A stretch of DNA of 64,000 nucleotides, taken from assembly GCA_014529385.2 (NCBI GenBank), contig CM043957.1:68816503-68880502 (forward strand), given 5' to 3'. Source of the DNA: Adiantum capillus-veneris (lineage: Eukaryota; Streptophyta; Polypodiopsida; Polypodiales; Pteridaceae). How positions within the stretch are numbered: the stretch's first letter is position 1; every line of letters begins with the position of its first letter. The position numbers and the translations under genes were made by a program. This document shows positions 45,481-55,779 of the stretch, one piece after another. Under the pieces are notes generated by a model, which searched no databases, was not told the origin of the DNA, and saw nothing but the letters and a program-made list of their open reading frames with translations.

Positions 45481-47173
45481 CACAGAGCTTCTTAGCCCTG
45501 CCCAGTTGGACATATCCCGCAATTAGTGCATTCCAAGAGACGACATCCCGGTTAGAAGGCTCCTCGCACACTTTTGTGCTTTATGTGGTGCACCACACTT
45601 ATTGATACATGTGGACCAAAACGGTGCTAAGCACGACTTTTTCTTTGAACAACCCGAGTCTAACAATATCATCGTGAATTCATGTGTAATGCCACATGCC
45701 TCCAAGGTGCAGGTGTACGTGATTGTATCCTCTCTCTACATCTACTCGAAAATAGCCCGGAGCTTCATGACCCTAACTTTTGCCTTTCCTTCCCCCATTG
45801 TAGAAATTGAGCTTCAGATGTCTCGTCATAGAACCCCCCCCCGCCCCCCCTCTTCACCTTGTCATGTTTTCCTTTAAGATTCAAGCGAATGTGATTGCAT
45901 CTGGAGAGACACCCTCGCCTGGCATCTGCCAAGATAGCACAGAGCTTGGACATATCCTGCAATTTGTGCTCTATGAAGTACACTGCATTTAAGATACATG
46001 TCAACCAAGGAAGGGCTAAGCATGATGTTTCCTTTCAACAACCTCAATCTAACAATATCATCGTGAATTCTTTTACCCATATTAGCATCTTGTGTAATGC
46101 CACATGCCTTCAAGGTGCAAGTGTCTGTGATTGTGTTTAAAGAGATGCGCTCTCTCTGTATCTGTTGAAAATAGCTCAGAGCTTCGCGACCTTGACGCTT
46201 GCCTTTCCTTCCCCCATTATAGAGTCCAAGCTACAGACGTCTCATCGTAGATCTCCCCCTTCTCCATGCCATGTTTGCCTTCAAGATGCAAGCAAACGTG
46301 ATTGCATCTGGAGAGACACCCTCGCTTCACATCTGTGTCAAAAATAGCACAGAGCTTCTTGGCCTTGCCCCAGTTGGACATATCCTTGCTTCACATCTGT
46401 GTTGAAAATAGCTCAGAGCTTCGCGACCTTGATACTTGCCTTTCCTTCCCCCATTATAGAGCCCAAGCTACAGAGAGGAAGCTTCTCAAGCACTTTTGTT
46501 GTCTTAAGAAGTGCACCACATTTGGCATGCATGTCGATCAAGGTAGTGCCAAGCACGACGTTTTCTTTCAACAACCCCACTGGCTAACAATATCATCGTG
46601 AATTATTTTACCACGTGCCTTCAAGGTGCAAGTGTATGCGATTTAATTTGGAGAGACACCCTCTCTCTGCCTCGTGACCTTGTTGGACATATCATGTAAT
46701 CAATGCACTCCTTGAGACAACATTGCATTCGGAGAGACACCCTCTCTTTGCACCAGTTGAAAACATCCTAGAGCATATGTGATTGCATCTGGATAGATAT
46801 CCTCGCTTCTCATCCATTGAAAAACGACCAGAGCTCCATAGCCCTGTCCAACTTGGAAGAGACGATATCCCAGACAGAAAGCTCCTCAAGCACTTTTTGT
46901 GCTCTATGAAGTGCACCACATTTGACATACATCTCGACCAAAACAATACCGAGCATGGCATTGCATCAGCCGAAAATAGCTTAGGTTTTGTGCCCACTTA
47001 CAAATTTTGAGATTTAACTCTAAATGTTAAATCTGAAAGTGAGAAAATCTGAAAATAACTGAAAATTTTAGTGTAAAAGCCTTCAAACTTAACCAATTTA
47101 AATACCTTTGAAATTTCTCATACGTTGGTTTGCCAAGTTTTTGGAAAAAAGTTTATTTCGAGCCTTGCTTCAG

Positions 47174-47215
<42 letters not shown>

Positions 47216-47553
47216 ACAAAAACAAAAACAAAAACAAATCAGCCGTTTTCATTACATGGTTATTCAGCAACAAAATATGAGTGTTGCGCGCTGCCTCAAA
47301 CCTACTAAACCACCTCCACATATATAACACTCATTAGCCGGCTCGACATCCTATTCTCTGGTTCGGACTCGTCTATCTCTATCCCCTTCTCTTTTGCTAC
47401 CTCTTCCCCGGACTTATCCTTGGTAGATAAGCCTCCCTTCCGCCCCATTTCTTGGTGGCCTATCTGCTCCTCACGGGTCTGAGAGCTTTCGGCCACCAAC
47501 TTCCAAAGACAATATGGTGCTAGGCCACACAATCAGGGAGAGTAGTGAGGTAG
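45481..47553 (-). repeat. 2.08-kb tandem duplication, copy 2, of PPR pseudogene DNA
   Basis: Matches 43398-45480 along its length, ending at the same GAGAGTAGTGAGGTAG. Differences are scattered substitutions, CT-run length (about 45109-45141 versus 47178-47214), the C tract and a few small indels. PPR remnants on the minus strand are as in copy 1 (for example 46113-45874 and 45705-45523). Confidence 0.9.
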
Positions 47554-47569
47554 TACTCGAGCAACACTC

Positions 47570-47626
47570 TCTCTCTCTCTAAAACACACACATTGACATG
47601 TGCGCACACTTAGTCAAACACGGGGG

Positions 47627-47679
<53 letters not shown>

Positions 47680-47711
47680 GACGCCGATCATCATTCATGG
47701 GTAGCGCCTGC

Positions 47712-47742
<31 letters not shown>
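47570..47742. repeat. Cluster of CT and AC microsatellites
   Basis: Three CT runs (about 47570-47580, 47629-47661, 47714-47742) and an AC run (47662-47678) lie immediately before the LTR element. Confidence 0.9.
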
Positions 47743-47745
<3 letters not shown>

Positions 47746-47752
47746 CATAGAC

Positions 47753-48195
47753 TGTGACGCCCCAGAATTTGGGCGCGTCGGGGAGGGGACCTTTGGGGCC
47801 CGGCTCGGACGGGACCGGCTCGGGTCGGGGTGTTTCTTCAAGGGGTCCTGGCGCGGACGGCACCGGCTCGGACGGGACCGGCTCGGGTCGAGGTGTTGCT
47901 TCAAGGGGTCCTGGCGCGGACGGCACCGGCTCAGGAGGGCCCGGCTCGGGCGTGGTTGCGTTCCATGGGTCGACGGCCGTTTGCGTTTCGCGGGTCTTCG
48001 CGGGTCTTGCGTTCCGGGTCCCTAGCCCCACGTAGCCTCAGGCTCCGCCGCACTGACGGAGGGTCATAGCGTGCCCCGGGGAACCTTGCGTGGAGTCCCC
48101 ACGGTGCGCGAGTGCGTGGAGTGAGGCTACAGTGTCTAGGTGGGGGGTCCCCTCCCGTGGCCGGTCTCGGGAGGCTCATACCCCCTTTATATACA
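47753..48195 (-). repeat. LTR, left copy (3' LTR in element orientation)
   Basis: Contains GC-rich tandem units (GGACGGGACCGGCTCGGGTCG with TTCAAGGGGTCCTGGCGCGG) and a conserved tail from TGGTTGCGTTCCATGGGTCG to the TATA block. On the minus strand TATATAAAGG lies at the LTR start. Confidence 0.8.
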
Positions 48196-48970
48196 CCCCC
48201 GGTTGAAGAGAGTTCGACGACCGCGTCGAACGTGGGAAAAGACTGCTTGGCTATGCATGAGGCCCTGGGGACAAAGGGGTGCATATAAGTGCAAGTGATC
48301 AAGAGTGTTCCCAAATGCAAGTAAGTAGGCATGCTTTGTTTTTGTACTTTTGAGAATGAGTGAGTGTGTATTTTTGGCTTTTTGGCAGAAGGCTGAAAAA
48401 GTATGCTTTGAACACCCAAGTAGAATTCCCCGTACTTGAGTGTTCCCCGAATAGGTAACCCGATGTGCGCGGAGCCACTTGCTGCGTTGGCCCGCGCGGA
48501 GGCTTCTTGAAAGCCGAATCTGAAGTAGCATTCCGTCGCAATGCAGCACTTGCGAGTTGGTCCCTGTTTGGACGTCATTTGGAGGGCAAGCTCGGGGCCC
48601 TGTGGTCTCTTTGTAGACTTGAATGGGTCTTCAACTCAGCATGGGCCACAAAACGTGGCCGGGGCGCGACGAACACCGTTGGCTTGGTTCGTCGCGTTTT
48701 TGGTGGTTCCTGTTTTTGATATAAAGAGCCCTGTCTGGCTCACATCTTTGCTTTTTGTCATGGAGGTGCCCGGCTCGGATCGGGGCCGGCGCGGGTCACG
48801 AGTGACGGCCCAGTGTTCAGGGAACGCGTCACGGGACGGAGGGTGTGTGGTTGCTTTCTGGAGCTCTCTTCACCAAGACTTTGACGACCCGGGCCATTGC
48901 GGTTGGAGTCGTCGTGAGGATCGTGCGCGTCGGGCACGTCGGTCTTCGGCTCTTTTCCAGGAGCTTGTTT

Positions 48971-48988
48971 TCCTTTGCTCTGATACCA
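48971..48988 (-). promoter_or_regulatory. Primer-binding site (initiator tRNA-Met type)
   Basis: The minus strand reads TGGTATCAGAGCAAAGGA, beginning two bases from the LTR end. It carries the standard 12-base plant retroelement primer site TGGTATCAGAGC without mismatch. Confidence 0.88.
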
Positions 48989-48990
48989 AG

Positions 48991-49570
48991 TGTGACGCCC
49001 CAAAATCTGTGCGCGTCGGGGAGGGGACCTTTGGGGCCCGGCTCGGACGGGACCGGCTCGGGTCGGGGTGTTTCTTCAAGGGGTCTTGGCGCGGACGGCA
49101 CCGGCTCAGGAGGACCCGGCTCGGACGGGACCGGCTCGGGTCGAGGTGTTGCTTCAAGGGGTCCTGGCGCGGACGGCACCGGCTCAGGAGGGCCCGGCTC
49201 GGGTCAAGTTGCCTTCACGGGGGCCCGGCTCGGACGGGACCGGCTTGGGCGTGGTTGCGTTCCATGGGTCGACGGCCGTTTGCGTTTCGCGGGTCTTCGC
49301 GGGTCTTGCGTTCCGGGTCCCTAGCCCCACGTAGCCTCAGGCTCCGCCGCACTGACGGAGGGTCATAGCGTGCCCCGGGGAACCTTGCGTGGAGTCCCCA
49401 CGGTGCGCGAGTGCATGGAGTGAGGCTACAGTGTCTAGGTGGGGGGTCCCCTCCCGTGGCCGGTCTCGGGAGGCTCATACCCCACTGTAGCCCGTGGAGT
49501 GAGGCTACAGTGTCTAGGTGGGGGGTCCCCTCCCGTGGCCGGTCTCGGGAGGCTCATACCCCCTTTATAT
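48991..49570 (-). repeat. LTR, right copy (5' LTR in element orientation)
   Basis: Same sequence as the left LTR, with an additional GC-rich repeat unit and a local tandem duplication of about 80 bp (the TGGAGTGAGGCTACAGTGTC to GGCTCATACCCC block occurs twice between 49416 and 49563). Confidence 0.8.
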
Positions 49571-50663
49571 AGACAGGGAGTTGGGCCATTCAGGTGGCCT
49601 CGACAGGACTCCGGAGATCGGGCTTGCTTTCAACGAGTATCGAAACAGGTTGCTGCGCGTGATTGAACTTAATAGACTCTCCATTGTGTCACGTCGTGCA
49701 GGGCACTGGCCTGAAACGTTGCTCAGAAAACACTGGTCGGCTCTATCCCCCCCCCCGCCCCCAAAAAGGTGTGCGCACGCAACAGCCACACTATTCCTCT
49801 GTTTTCGCCGGAACTACAGGGCACACACACCGGTTGAAGGTGCTCAAGACACGTGTCCGAGGGGAGGGGCCGGAATCCCTTCCCCCAAAAATGCCGGTTG
49901 AAGTCAAGCGTGAAGGGAGAAATTCTGCCCCGAAATAGAGGAAAATAGTGTAAAAATTTTAAAAAAATCATAATTTTAAAATTTTCTCTTGACAAATTCA
50001 AGAAAAGGAATTTTGTTTGTTTGGGAAAATGGTTTCTGGAGCAGTGGCAAAGAGGAAATTATTTCCCGGCTGAACCCGCCTTGCGTTTATACTTCTTTTG
50101 TTTTTTTGGGGGCTGGGGGGTGTCTGGTGAACCCGCCTTGAGTTTAAAGTAACCTTCCCGGCTGAACCTTTCACTACCTTGTACCTTCAGATCCTGTACC
50201 AGGAGGGCTCGGCGGCTGCTGGAAGCAGGAAGCCAGGGGAACGGAGGAGCTGAGGCAGAGCACCCTGTGGAAGCGGCGATGCGAGGGCCAAGGAAGCGGG
50301 GGCAGGCGGTGCCAGCGGCTAGGGCGCCCAGCGACACCGATCTGATCGCAGGCGCAGGCGGCAAACTCTTGGAAGGGAGAGTAGTCGTTGTAGAGGTACA
50401 GCAAGTTGCAGAGAGAGGGGAGTGGGAGAGGGGTGAGGCGCTGCCGGAGTAGGTAAGGGGAAAGAGGGTGGGGTTGGCGATGGCGAGGGGGAGGGTGTAT
50501 GTAGTCGGGGAGGGGGAGGGAGGGGCGGGGGTGTGGAGGAGGGAGGAGGGGGGTTGGAGGAGAGTGGGCGTGAAGGTGTACAGAATGGAGGAGGGGGAGG
50601 AGGAGGATGCGGGAGGTGGCCGAAATACCAGTGGGGCTGCGGCAGCTCTTCCGGGCGGTGAGG
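49571..50663. other. Flank of LTR element; CT-rich downstream region of the F-box frame
   Basis: From about 50200 to 50660 the minus strand is CCT-rich and open in more than one frame. One of them (50701-50174) contains CNLLYLYNDYSPFQEFAAC and RWHRLPPLPWP, which loosely resemble F-box/kelch C termini. This may be the rest of the F-box gene in a shifted frame. Before 50170 I see nothing. Confidence 0.35.
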
Positions 50664-51326
50664 CTACGCTGCTGCGCTGGTGGTCTCCACCTGTAGCTCA
50701 TCCTCTTCTGCTATACCTCCTGCCATCACTATGCTTCCTATCTCCATCTTGCCCGCATCCTTGTAAACGATGCCCACCTCCGGATTCCCCCACCTTCCCA
50801 CCGGCATCGGGGCCTGGATCATCTCCCACTTCTGCTGCAATGGTGATGCGGCAATACAAAGGCGGTCTTGCGCTGCGCCGGAGAGGGCGAAGAGGACACC
50901 ATTGGATGCAGAGAGGGAGACGACGTTGTGGGGGGGAGGGGGAAGGAGGGGGATAGGGAACCAGGAGCAAGAGACGGGGTCGAAAGCGAAGGCCTCAGAG
51001 AGGTGGGAGAGAAGGCGGTTGAAGCCAAAGAAGAAGAACCAGGGCGAGCGATTGGGGAGGGACAGAGAATGCAGGCGGGAGAAGGAGGGGCAGGCCACAA
51101 CGGAGCGCAGGCTTTTGGATGCAGCAGCCACAGCCAGAATGGAGCGGAGGGGGAGGATAGTAAGCACTTCTTCTAGCAGCGGCAATGGAAGATTGTCCAT
51201 AACAGAAGCAGCTCTAGCAGAGCGGCGATGGAAGCTCATGGGCAATTCCAGCCCACTCATTGGCGCTGCAGACAAGCTGTTTCGAAGATGTCCATGGATC
51301 ATGCAAGGTCGATGTGTACTCGTCAA
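50664..51326 (-). CDS. F-box protein, probably F-box/kelch type, likely truncated
   Basis: A 220-residue frame. The F-box is MDNLPLPLLEEVLTILPLRS followed by ILAVAAASKSLRSVV and CPSFSRLH. It recruits the protein to SCF ubiquitin ligases through SKP1. The better start is probably the ATG at 51200, just before the F-box, rather than 51326. Downstream are PWFFFFGFNRL, FAFDPVSCSWFPIPL, LFALSGA and MEIGSIVMAGGIAEEDE, the pattern of the first kelch-type blades in plant F-box/kelch proteins. The frame stops at 50664, where such proteins usually continue for 150-200 residues, and another minus-strand frame downstream stays open. A frameshift, a sequencing error in the CCT-rich stretch or a real truncation are all possible. 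Confidence 0.65.
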   Translation of the reverse strand: MTSTHRPCMIHGHLRNSLSAAPMSGLELPMSFHRRSARAASVMDNLPLPLLEEVLTILPLRSILAVAAASKSLRSVVACPSFSRLHSLSLPNRSPWFFFFGFNRLLSHLSEAFAFDPVSCSWFPIPLLPPPPHNVVSLSASNGVLFALSGAAQDRLCIAASPLQQKWEMIQAPMPVGRWGNPEVGIVYKDAGKMEIGSIVMAGGIAEEDELQVETTSAAA

Positions 51327-52199
51327 CTTTGAAGTTTCTCATTAAAGAATACTCGCCAAGTCGCGGCATGTCAAAGTATAGGTTTATCTGAGTTGTAGCA
51401 CCATTAAGCCCGGCAAAATCCAAATGGGCTCCGCACATGGCCTTTCAACTTTCCCAAAAAAAAAAAGCCATACATTTGAACTAACTGTAGAAAGAGAAAC
51501 CCAAAATCTAAGTATTTAGCTGTGTGGATGGAGAAGTGTGGGAATTTCTTTGTTGGGTGCAAGGAGTATGGTTAATGGCCAAGGTTTATAACATTTTGTG
51601 TTAACTAGGTTAAAGTACTAATTTGACAAATGTTTACTAAAGCCAAGAGGGTAGTTGGAACCAAAGTGGGAAAAATTTTGTGGATTGTATTTTCGGAGCC
51701 AAAAGTGATGGGTTTGGGTTTTTACCTCTACTACTCCGTATGTGTCCTTACCCCTATGGATGTATCTCGGGGGGGGTTCATCTCTTCGAGATGTAAGTTA
51801 CCACGTGACTTCAAATGAATGGGTTTTTTAATTGTCAAAATTTTGAGATTTTAACAGGATTATATTGACGAAAGGGGTTTTTTAGTTAATTTTAAAGAAA
51901 AACTTCTAAGTTTTTTAAGAAAAAGAAGTCATTTTATTATCTTAATCATTTAAGAAAAGAGGTTTTTTTAATACTCTTTGAATGTACGTTATATGAATAG
52001 TTTCTTAAAGGTGCACCCCGCGAGATGTATTTGTGACATTGATGTTGATCACTTGAGGACGAGGAGAGTCCAATAGGCCCAAAAGAGATGGCACAACTTT
52101 TGGTTCTATTGTTACCTCAAGTACTTCTATTTACCTCAAGTACTTCCATTTATGTGTCTTTGGTCTTCAAGACGGTGGTATTATCCACTGCAGAGGATG
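51327..52199. other. Intergenic DNA, no supported gene
   Basis: AT-rich sequence upstream of the F-box gene on its strand; it would include the promoter. No clear motif seen. Confidence 0.4.
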
Positions 52200-52560
52200 G
52201 GGTGCAGCAACCTCTGGCAAAAATGTGAAAACAAGAGATGCTAGAGAGGGGGCTACGGGCATTATTGGCAAGTCAGTTCTCTATGACATGTATCGGTCAA
52301 ACTATAGATGCGGGTAGGACAATGTCAGCTCAGTAGTAGCAGATTCTTTAGCTACAGCTTAGAATCAATCCTTAATAGACAAGATTGCCGAATTGGAAGG
52401 GCGGTTGCATCGGGCTAAAACATGAACGCTGTCTATAGAGCAAAGGGAAGACCAAGCCCAACTTCAAGTGTATGAAGCAACAAAGGCCACCACTTTGATT
52501 GAGGAGCGATAGATAGAGTTTGCATGAAGCATCTCTGAGGAGCTCGCTCGTCATCAGGTG
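52200..52560 (+). pseudogene. Unrecognised coding remnant with coiled-coil character
   Basis: One frame reads GATGIIGKSVLYDMYRSNYR, then IDKIAELEGRLHRAK, EQREDQAQLQVYEATKATTL and SISEELARHQ, interrupted by five stops. The heptad-like leucine and charged pattern suggests a coiled coil. I do not recognise it. It may be the gag-like part of an element ending in the LTR at 53562. Confidence 0.3.
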
Positions 52561-53561
52561 AACTATTCTTTGAAATGTCATACCAGAAAGACAACTTTGA
52601 CTTGTTTCGATTGGTGGAGGACAATTTGGATGCAGTAGTTTCACTTTTGAAGGAGGATATACAAGCTCACTAGGAAGGGGAAATCCAAAAGTGACAAGCA
52701 GCACTCAAGCCCTTCTTGGTGGTTTTGACATTTCATGCACCAGAGGGCCATCCGACATAATTGATCGGGGTAAGAGAAAGGCCGATAAATATATCCCATC
52801 CCCCCAGCCAAATATTTTTAGAATCCCTATGATTGATGGTCTTGCAGATCCTTATAACCGATTGCAAAATGCAGAGGTTTCCCTTCGAGGAGCAGACATG
52901 GAGCTGGGAAGCCTAAAAACTCAACTGCTTTGCTAAGCAAGGAGGAGGAGGAGGAGTAGTTGCGGGAGGAAGTGGGAACCTAGAAGCATAGTGCTATCAT
53001 GTACAAGAGCCTCTTCACACATTGCATTTTTTCTTAACCAATGTGCAAAATCCCTCAGTCTGTTTAAGCCCTCGGCTCCTCCTTGGTGGAAGGAGGCTTC
53101 TGCTCTTCTCCGATGACATTATCCTAGCTATCACTTTTCCTAGTTGAGGCCATATGTAAACCCTAATCTAGCTCCCCCTTTCATTCCCCCTGTTGATTCT
53201 TCGACTAAAAATTTTGTATTATTGTGGGATCAGGTCCTCAATGCATGCCAAATGTTAGACCGGAGGAACCTTAGTTTGGATATCAAGGGGGTATGTTCTA
53301 ATTGGAAACGATGTAATTGTTTGTATTGTCATGCGAGTTGGGCAGGCACTGTCTGACCATGATATATGATTTTATGTATGTTTGTTTTGATGCATGAAGA
53401 TATATGCCAATATTTGTTTGTCTTTCTCCGGTGTCTGTGTAATGTTCTTTTCGTATTTTATACGTTACCCATTGTGTGATGTTGTTAAGTTTTGTGTTTA
53501 ATGTCTCTGCATGACATGTGGGTAACAAGAGCCAAGAGAATGGAACTACTACCAAGGGGAT
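52561..53561. other. Unassigned DNA upstream of an LTR-like segment
   Basis: Two short open frames (52691-52936, 53144-53356) look weakly protein-like but have no recognised motif. The last bases (AAGGGGAT before TGTTGG) look like a polypurine tract, so this may be the 3' end of an element. Confidence 0.3.
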
Positions 53562-54127
53562 TGTTGGAAGGGACAAATATAAAAAATTCTTTGATAGTGG
53601 AAGAGGAAGAAGATATTTCACCAAAAGAGATTTCAAGAGAAGCTTCTAGAGGTAGTAACCAGAGAGTTACCACAGTGATTAATAGTACACAGTCAGTCAG
53701 ACACTAGTCCCAAGGACTATAAATAGGACCCACTATTTCATTTGAGTCTCTCAATATCTTTAGCTGCCGGAGCAGATCTCTATCTATAATCTAATCTCAA
53801 TCCTTGTAATCAGATCTTGAGCCATTGGCCAACATACTTTGTAATCTCATTAAGTTGAAGCTCTTCCAGTGCTACCTCTAGTGTACTTTGTTCAGTATCT
53901 GAGTAATATAGTTTCAGTTCCAAATAATGCTTCCAGTTTCACTTCTATCTTCCAGTACTTTGAAGTCTAATCTGAAGTCTTAATTGTGATATCAACTAAC
54001 TCTAACAACCAGTCTAGAATAGATGTTTGAACACATCCAGGTCATTTTGTTCAGCCCTTGCTATCATGTACTAGAGACAATCACAATTGCTTGAGCTAAA
54101 TAGCTTAGACAAGCAAACTATCTTCCA
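53562..54127 (+). repeat. LTR-like segment, possible 5' LTR of element B
   Basis: Starts TGTTGGAAGGGAC after a purine tract and ends near CTATCTTCCA, so the ends are partly inverted (TGGAAG/CTTCCA). It contains CTATAAATAGGACCC, a good TATA box, followed by CT-rich leader sequence. TGGTGTTATAAATAGC just after the right end could be a degenerate primer-binding site. No second copy was found. Because a purine tract precedes it, it could instead be the 3' LTR of an upstream element. Confidence 0.45.
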
Positions 54128-54203
54128 GTGGTGTTATAAATAGCATATATGCTTCCCAGACAAGGTCGAAGGCCAGCCACTAGATTCATGGAGGAACCCA
54201 TTT

Positions 54204-55007
54204 GTGTCAGCGCCCCAATTCCAAAAGAATCAGAAAGAGGCTCTGAAACGGACCAGCAACCTAGAAAATGAGACAGATGTGGTGCTAGGGGCAGGCACAA
54301 CTAAGGAATCAAGGGATTCTCAGCATTCTACTCATTCCTGGCGTTGGTGGAGCGAGCTAAATGAAGGAACCATTCCCATGGGTGTTGGAGGAGCCATAGA
54401 CACTAGCAGCAAGGGTTTGGTGATTGAAGAGATTCCAAATAAAGAGAGCAAGCAAACTACTGAGGCAAAAAAATGGGAATACCAGAGAGCGGTGTGGAAG
54501 GCTAAGAGTAAAGAGAAGGTAGTGGATGAGTGGTAGGAGCAGAGGGAGCGCACAACAAAAATTATTGAGAATTTATCCAAGAAGCTGCCAGAACAACCAG
54601 AATATTTTGAAGCTCGCACAATTCAGAATCTACCACCCTAATCTTTAGGATCTCAGAAGGAGAAAGAAGCACCTTGTCTCAAGCAGTCCATGATTGCTGC
54701 AGTGGAAAGTATGGTAAATGAGACACGGCAAGTCAGAGCAAACTTGGCCGAAGCTGGATCCACTGGTCTGATGAAGAATCAACTGAAGAATCCATCACAG
54801 AGCCAATCAGCAACTAGAGAAAAGGAAACAAGATGGAATTGTGAAGATACTCATAAGGAGAAATCTTTTTGTTCAAACAGAAGCAGCTCTGGCAACGAAC
54901 AAGATGAGATCTATGTGAAGGTTTGTGAATGCATGCAAAAGTTGACGGTTGAACTAGATGACATCAGACACACATTGGGAGAGGCTGCAAAGTTTATCAT
55001 GCAATAG
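54204..55007 (+). pseudogene. Element B gag-like region
   Basis: Open frames 54204-54536 and 54690-55007 with a break between them encode a charged, tryptophan-containing protein (SWRWWSELNEG, KKWEYQRAVWKAKSKEK) and then a helical stretch (VKVCECMQKLTVELDD). Position before the protease implies gag, but no zinc knuckle or canonical gag core is visible, so the identity is inferred from place only. Confidence 0.4.
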
Positions 55008-55084
55008 AGGAAAGTTGAAGTTGAGGCTAGGGCTGTGGACTTGATGCTATTCAAGATGATGAGGTTCTAGTGATCTAAATAGAT

Positions 55085-55375
55085 TACAAGCTTCGCAAAC
55101 AATGGGGACCATTGTCTGGGGTAATTCTGGATGGGGGACCAGGAGTCAATATTTTCAACAAATATCTAAGGCAGAAGCTGGGAATAACCGAGATGAAGCC
55201 AGTTCCGCTTAATTTAGAATGGTTGATCATCAAGTAGTCAAGGTGTTGGGCTAATTGAAAATATGCAAATCATAGTGGGGAAGGAAAAGCTTATGACTAG
55301 TTTGTTGGTATTGAATGTCCAAGGGGCCTATGGATGTTATTAGGATGACCTTGGCTCAGAACAGTTGACCAAAGT
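55085..55375 (+). pseudogene. Element B retropepsin variant (DGGPGVN)
   Basis: The frame reads WGPLSGVILDGGPGVNIFN, then YLRQKLGI. Many plant gypsy proteases carry D-G-G-S-G-V-N in this position, so DGGPGVN is a variant of that known subtype. The usual second motif (L-G-R-P-W) is not clear because of frame changes, although a later stretch (KLMTSLLVLNVQGAY) fits the expected spacing. Confidence 0.6.
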
Positions 55376-55384
55376 GTTGTACTG

Positions 55385-55570
55385 ATGGATAAAGAGCAAG
55401 CTGAAAGACAGCGGCAACAATATCTAGAGCAATTTATTGAACTGAATACTGGAGAGCGACTAGTTCATGTAGATGGCTATCTTTCAAAACAATTAGCATC
55501 AGCAAAATTCAACCTCAAAATACATGAAGAAACCAGTTTAGTAAACTTTGATGATGGAAAAAAGTACTAA
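55385..55570 (+). pseudogene. Element B linker between protease and RT
   Basis: Open 61-residue segment (MDKEQAERQRQQYLEQFIEL...), charged and helical. It has no recognised domain; its position fits the spacer seen between protease and RT in plant gypsy elements. Confidence 0.4.
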
Positions 55571-55779
55571 CAAAAATTCAGAATGATCTTTTGGAAATTG
55601 GTAACTATTAATGATTATGTTGCTGGTATTCAAACTGAGAAAGAAGTGGAGTCAATGGCCAAACAAAAGGGAGGAGTCCCAAACTCGTTACTACCAGATG
55701 ATCAAGAGGTGGAGGAATGGAATCTTGGCTCATAGGAGAATCCCAAAACGATTAAAATCAAACAACAAGCATCTAAAGC

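Larger units (their letters stand above)
47753..49570 (-). mobile_element. Compact GC-rich LTR element without coding capacity
   Basis: Two direct repeats, 47753-48195 and 48991-49570, both start TGTGACGCCCCA(G/A)AAT and end at a CCCCCTTTATATA block. Read on the minus strand they are LTRs ending ...GGGGCGTCACA. Two bases beyond the second one (48988-48971, minus strand) is TGGTATCAGAGCAAAGGA, a clean initiator-tRNA-Met primer-binding site. The minus-strand LTR would begin TGTATATAAAGG, directly after a short G run. The interior is only about 800 bp and encodes nothing recognisable. This fits a miniature (TRIM-like) or strongly deleted retrotransposon. The string TAGAC occurs just left of 47753 and at 49570-49574; whether it is a target-site duplication is uncertain, because the right LTR end is not exactly defined. 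Confidence 0.75.

Noticed and set aside
47579-48578. Several long minus-strand frames (150 and 215 residues)
   Set aside because: Proline/glutamate/arginine repeats produced by the LTR tandem units and CT runs; no protein-like sequence.
48541-49368. 275-residue plus-strand open frame
   Set aside because: It lies in the GC-rich LTR repeats and is open because of composition; arginine/glycine-rich with repeats following the DNA repeat, no domain.
50468-51345. Plus-strand frames of 162 and 191 residues opposite the F-box gene
   Set aside because: Antisense shadows of the GC-rich F-box frame; the F-box motif on the minus strand decides the coding strand.
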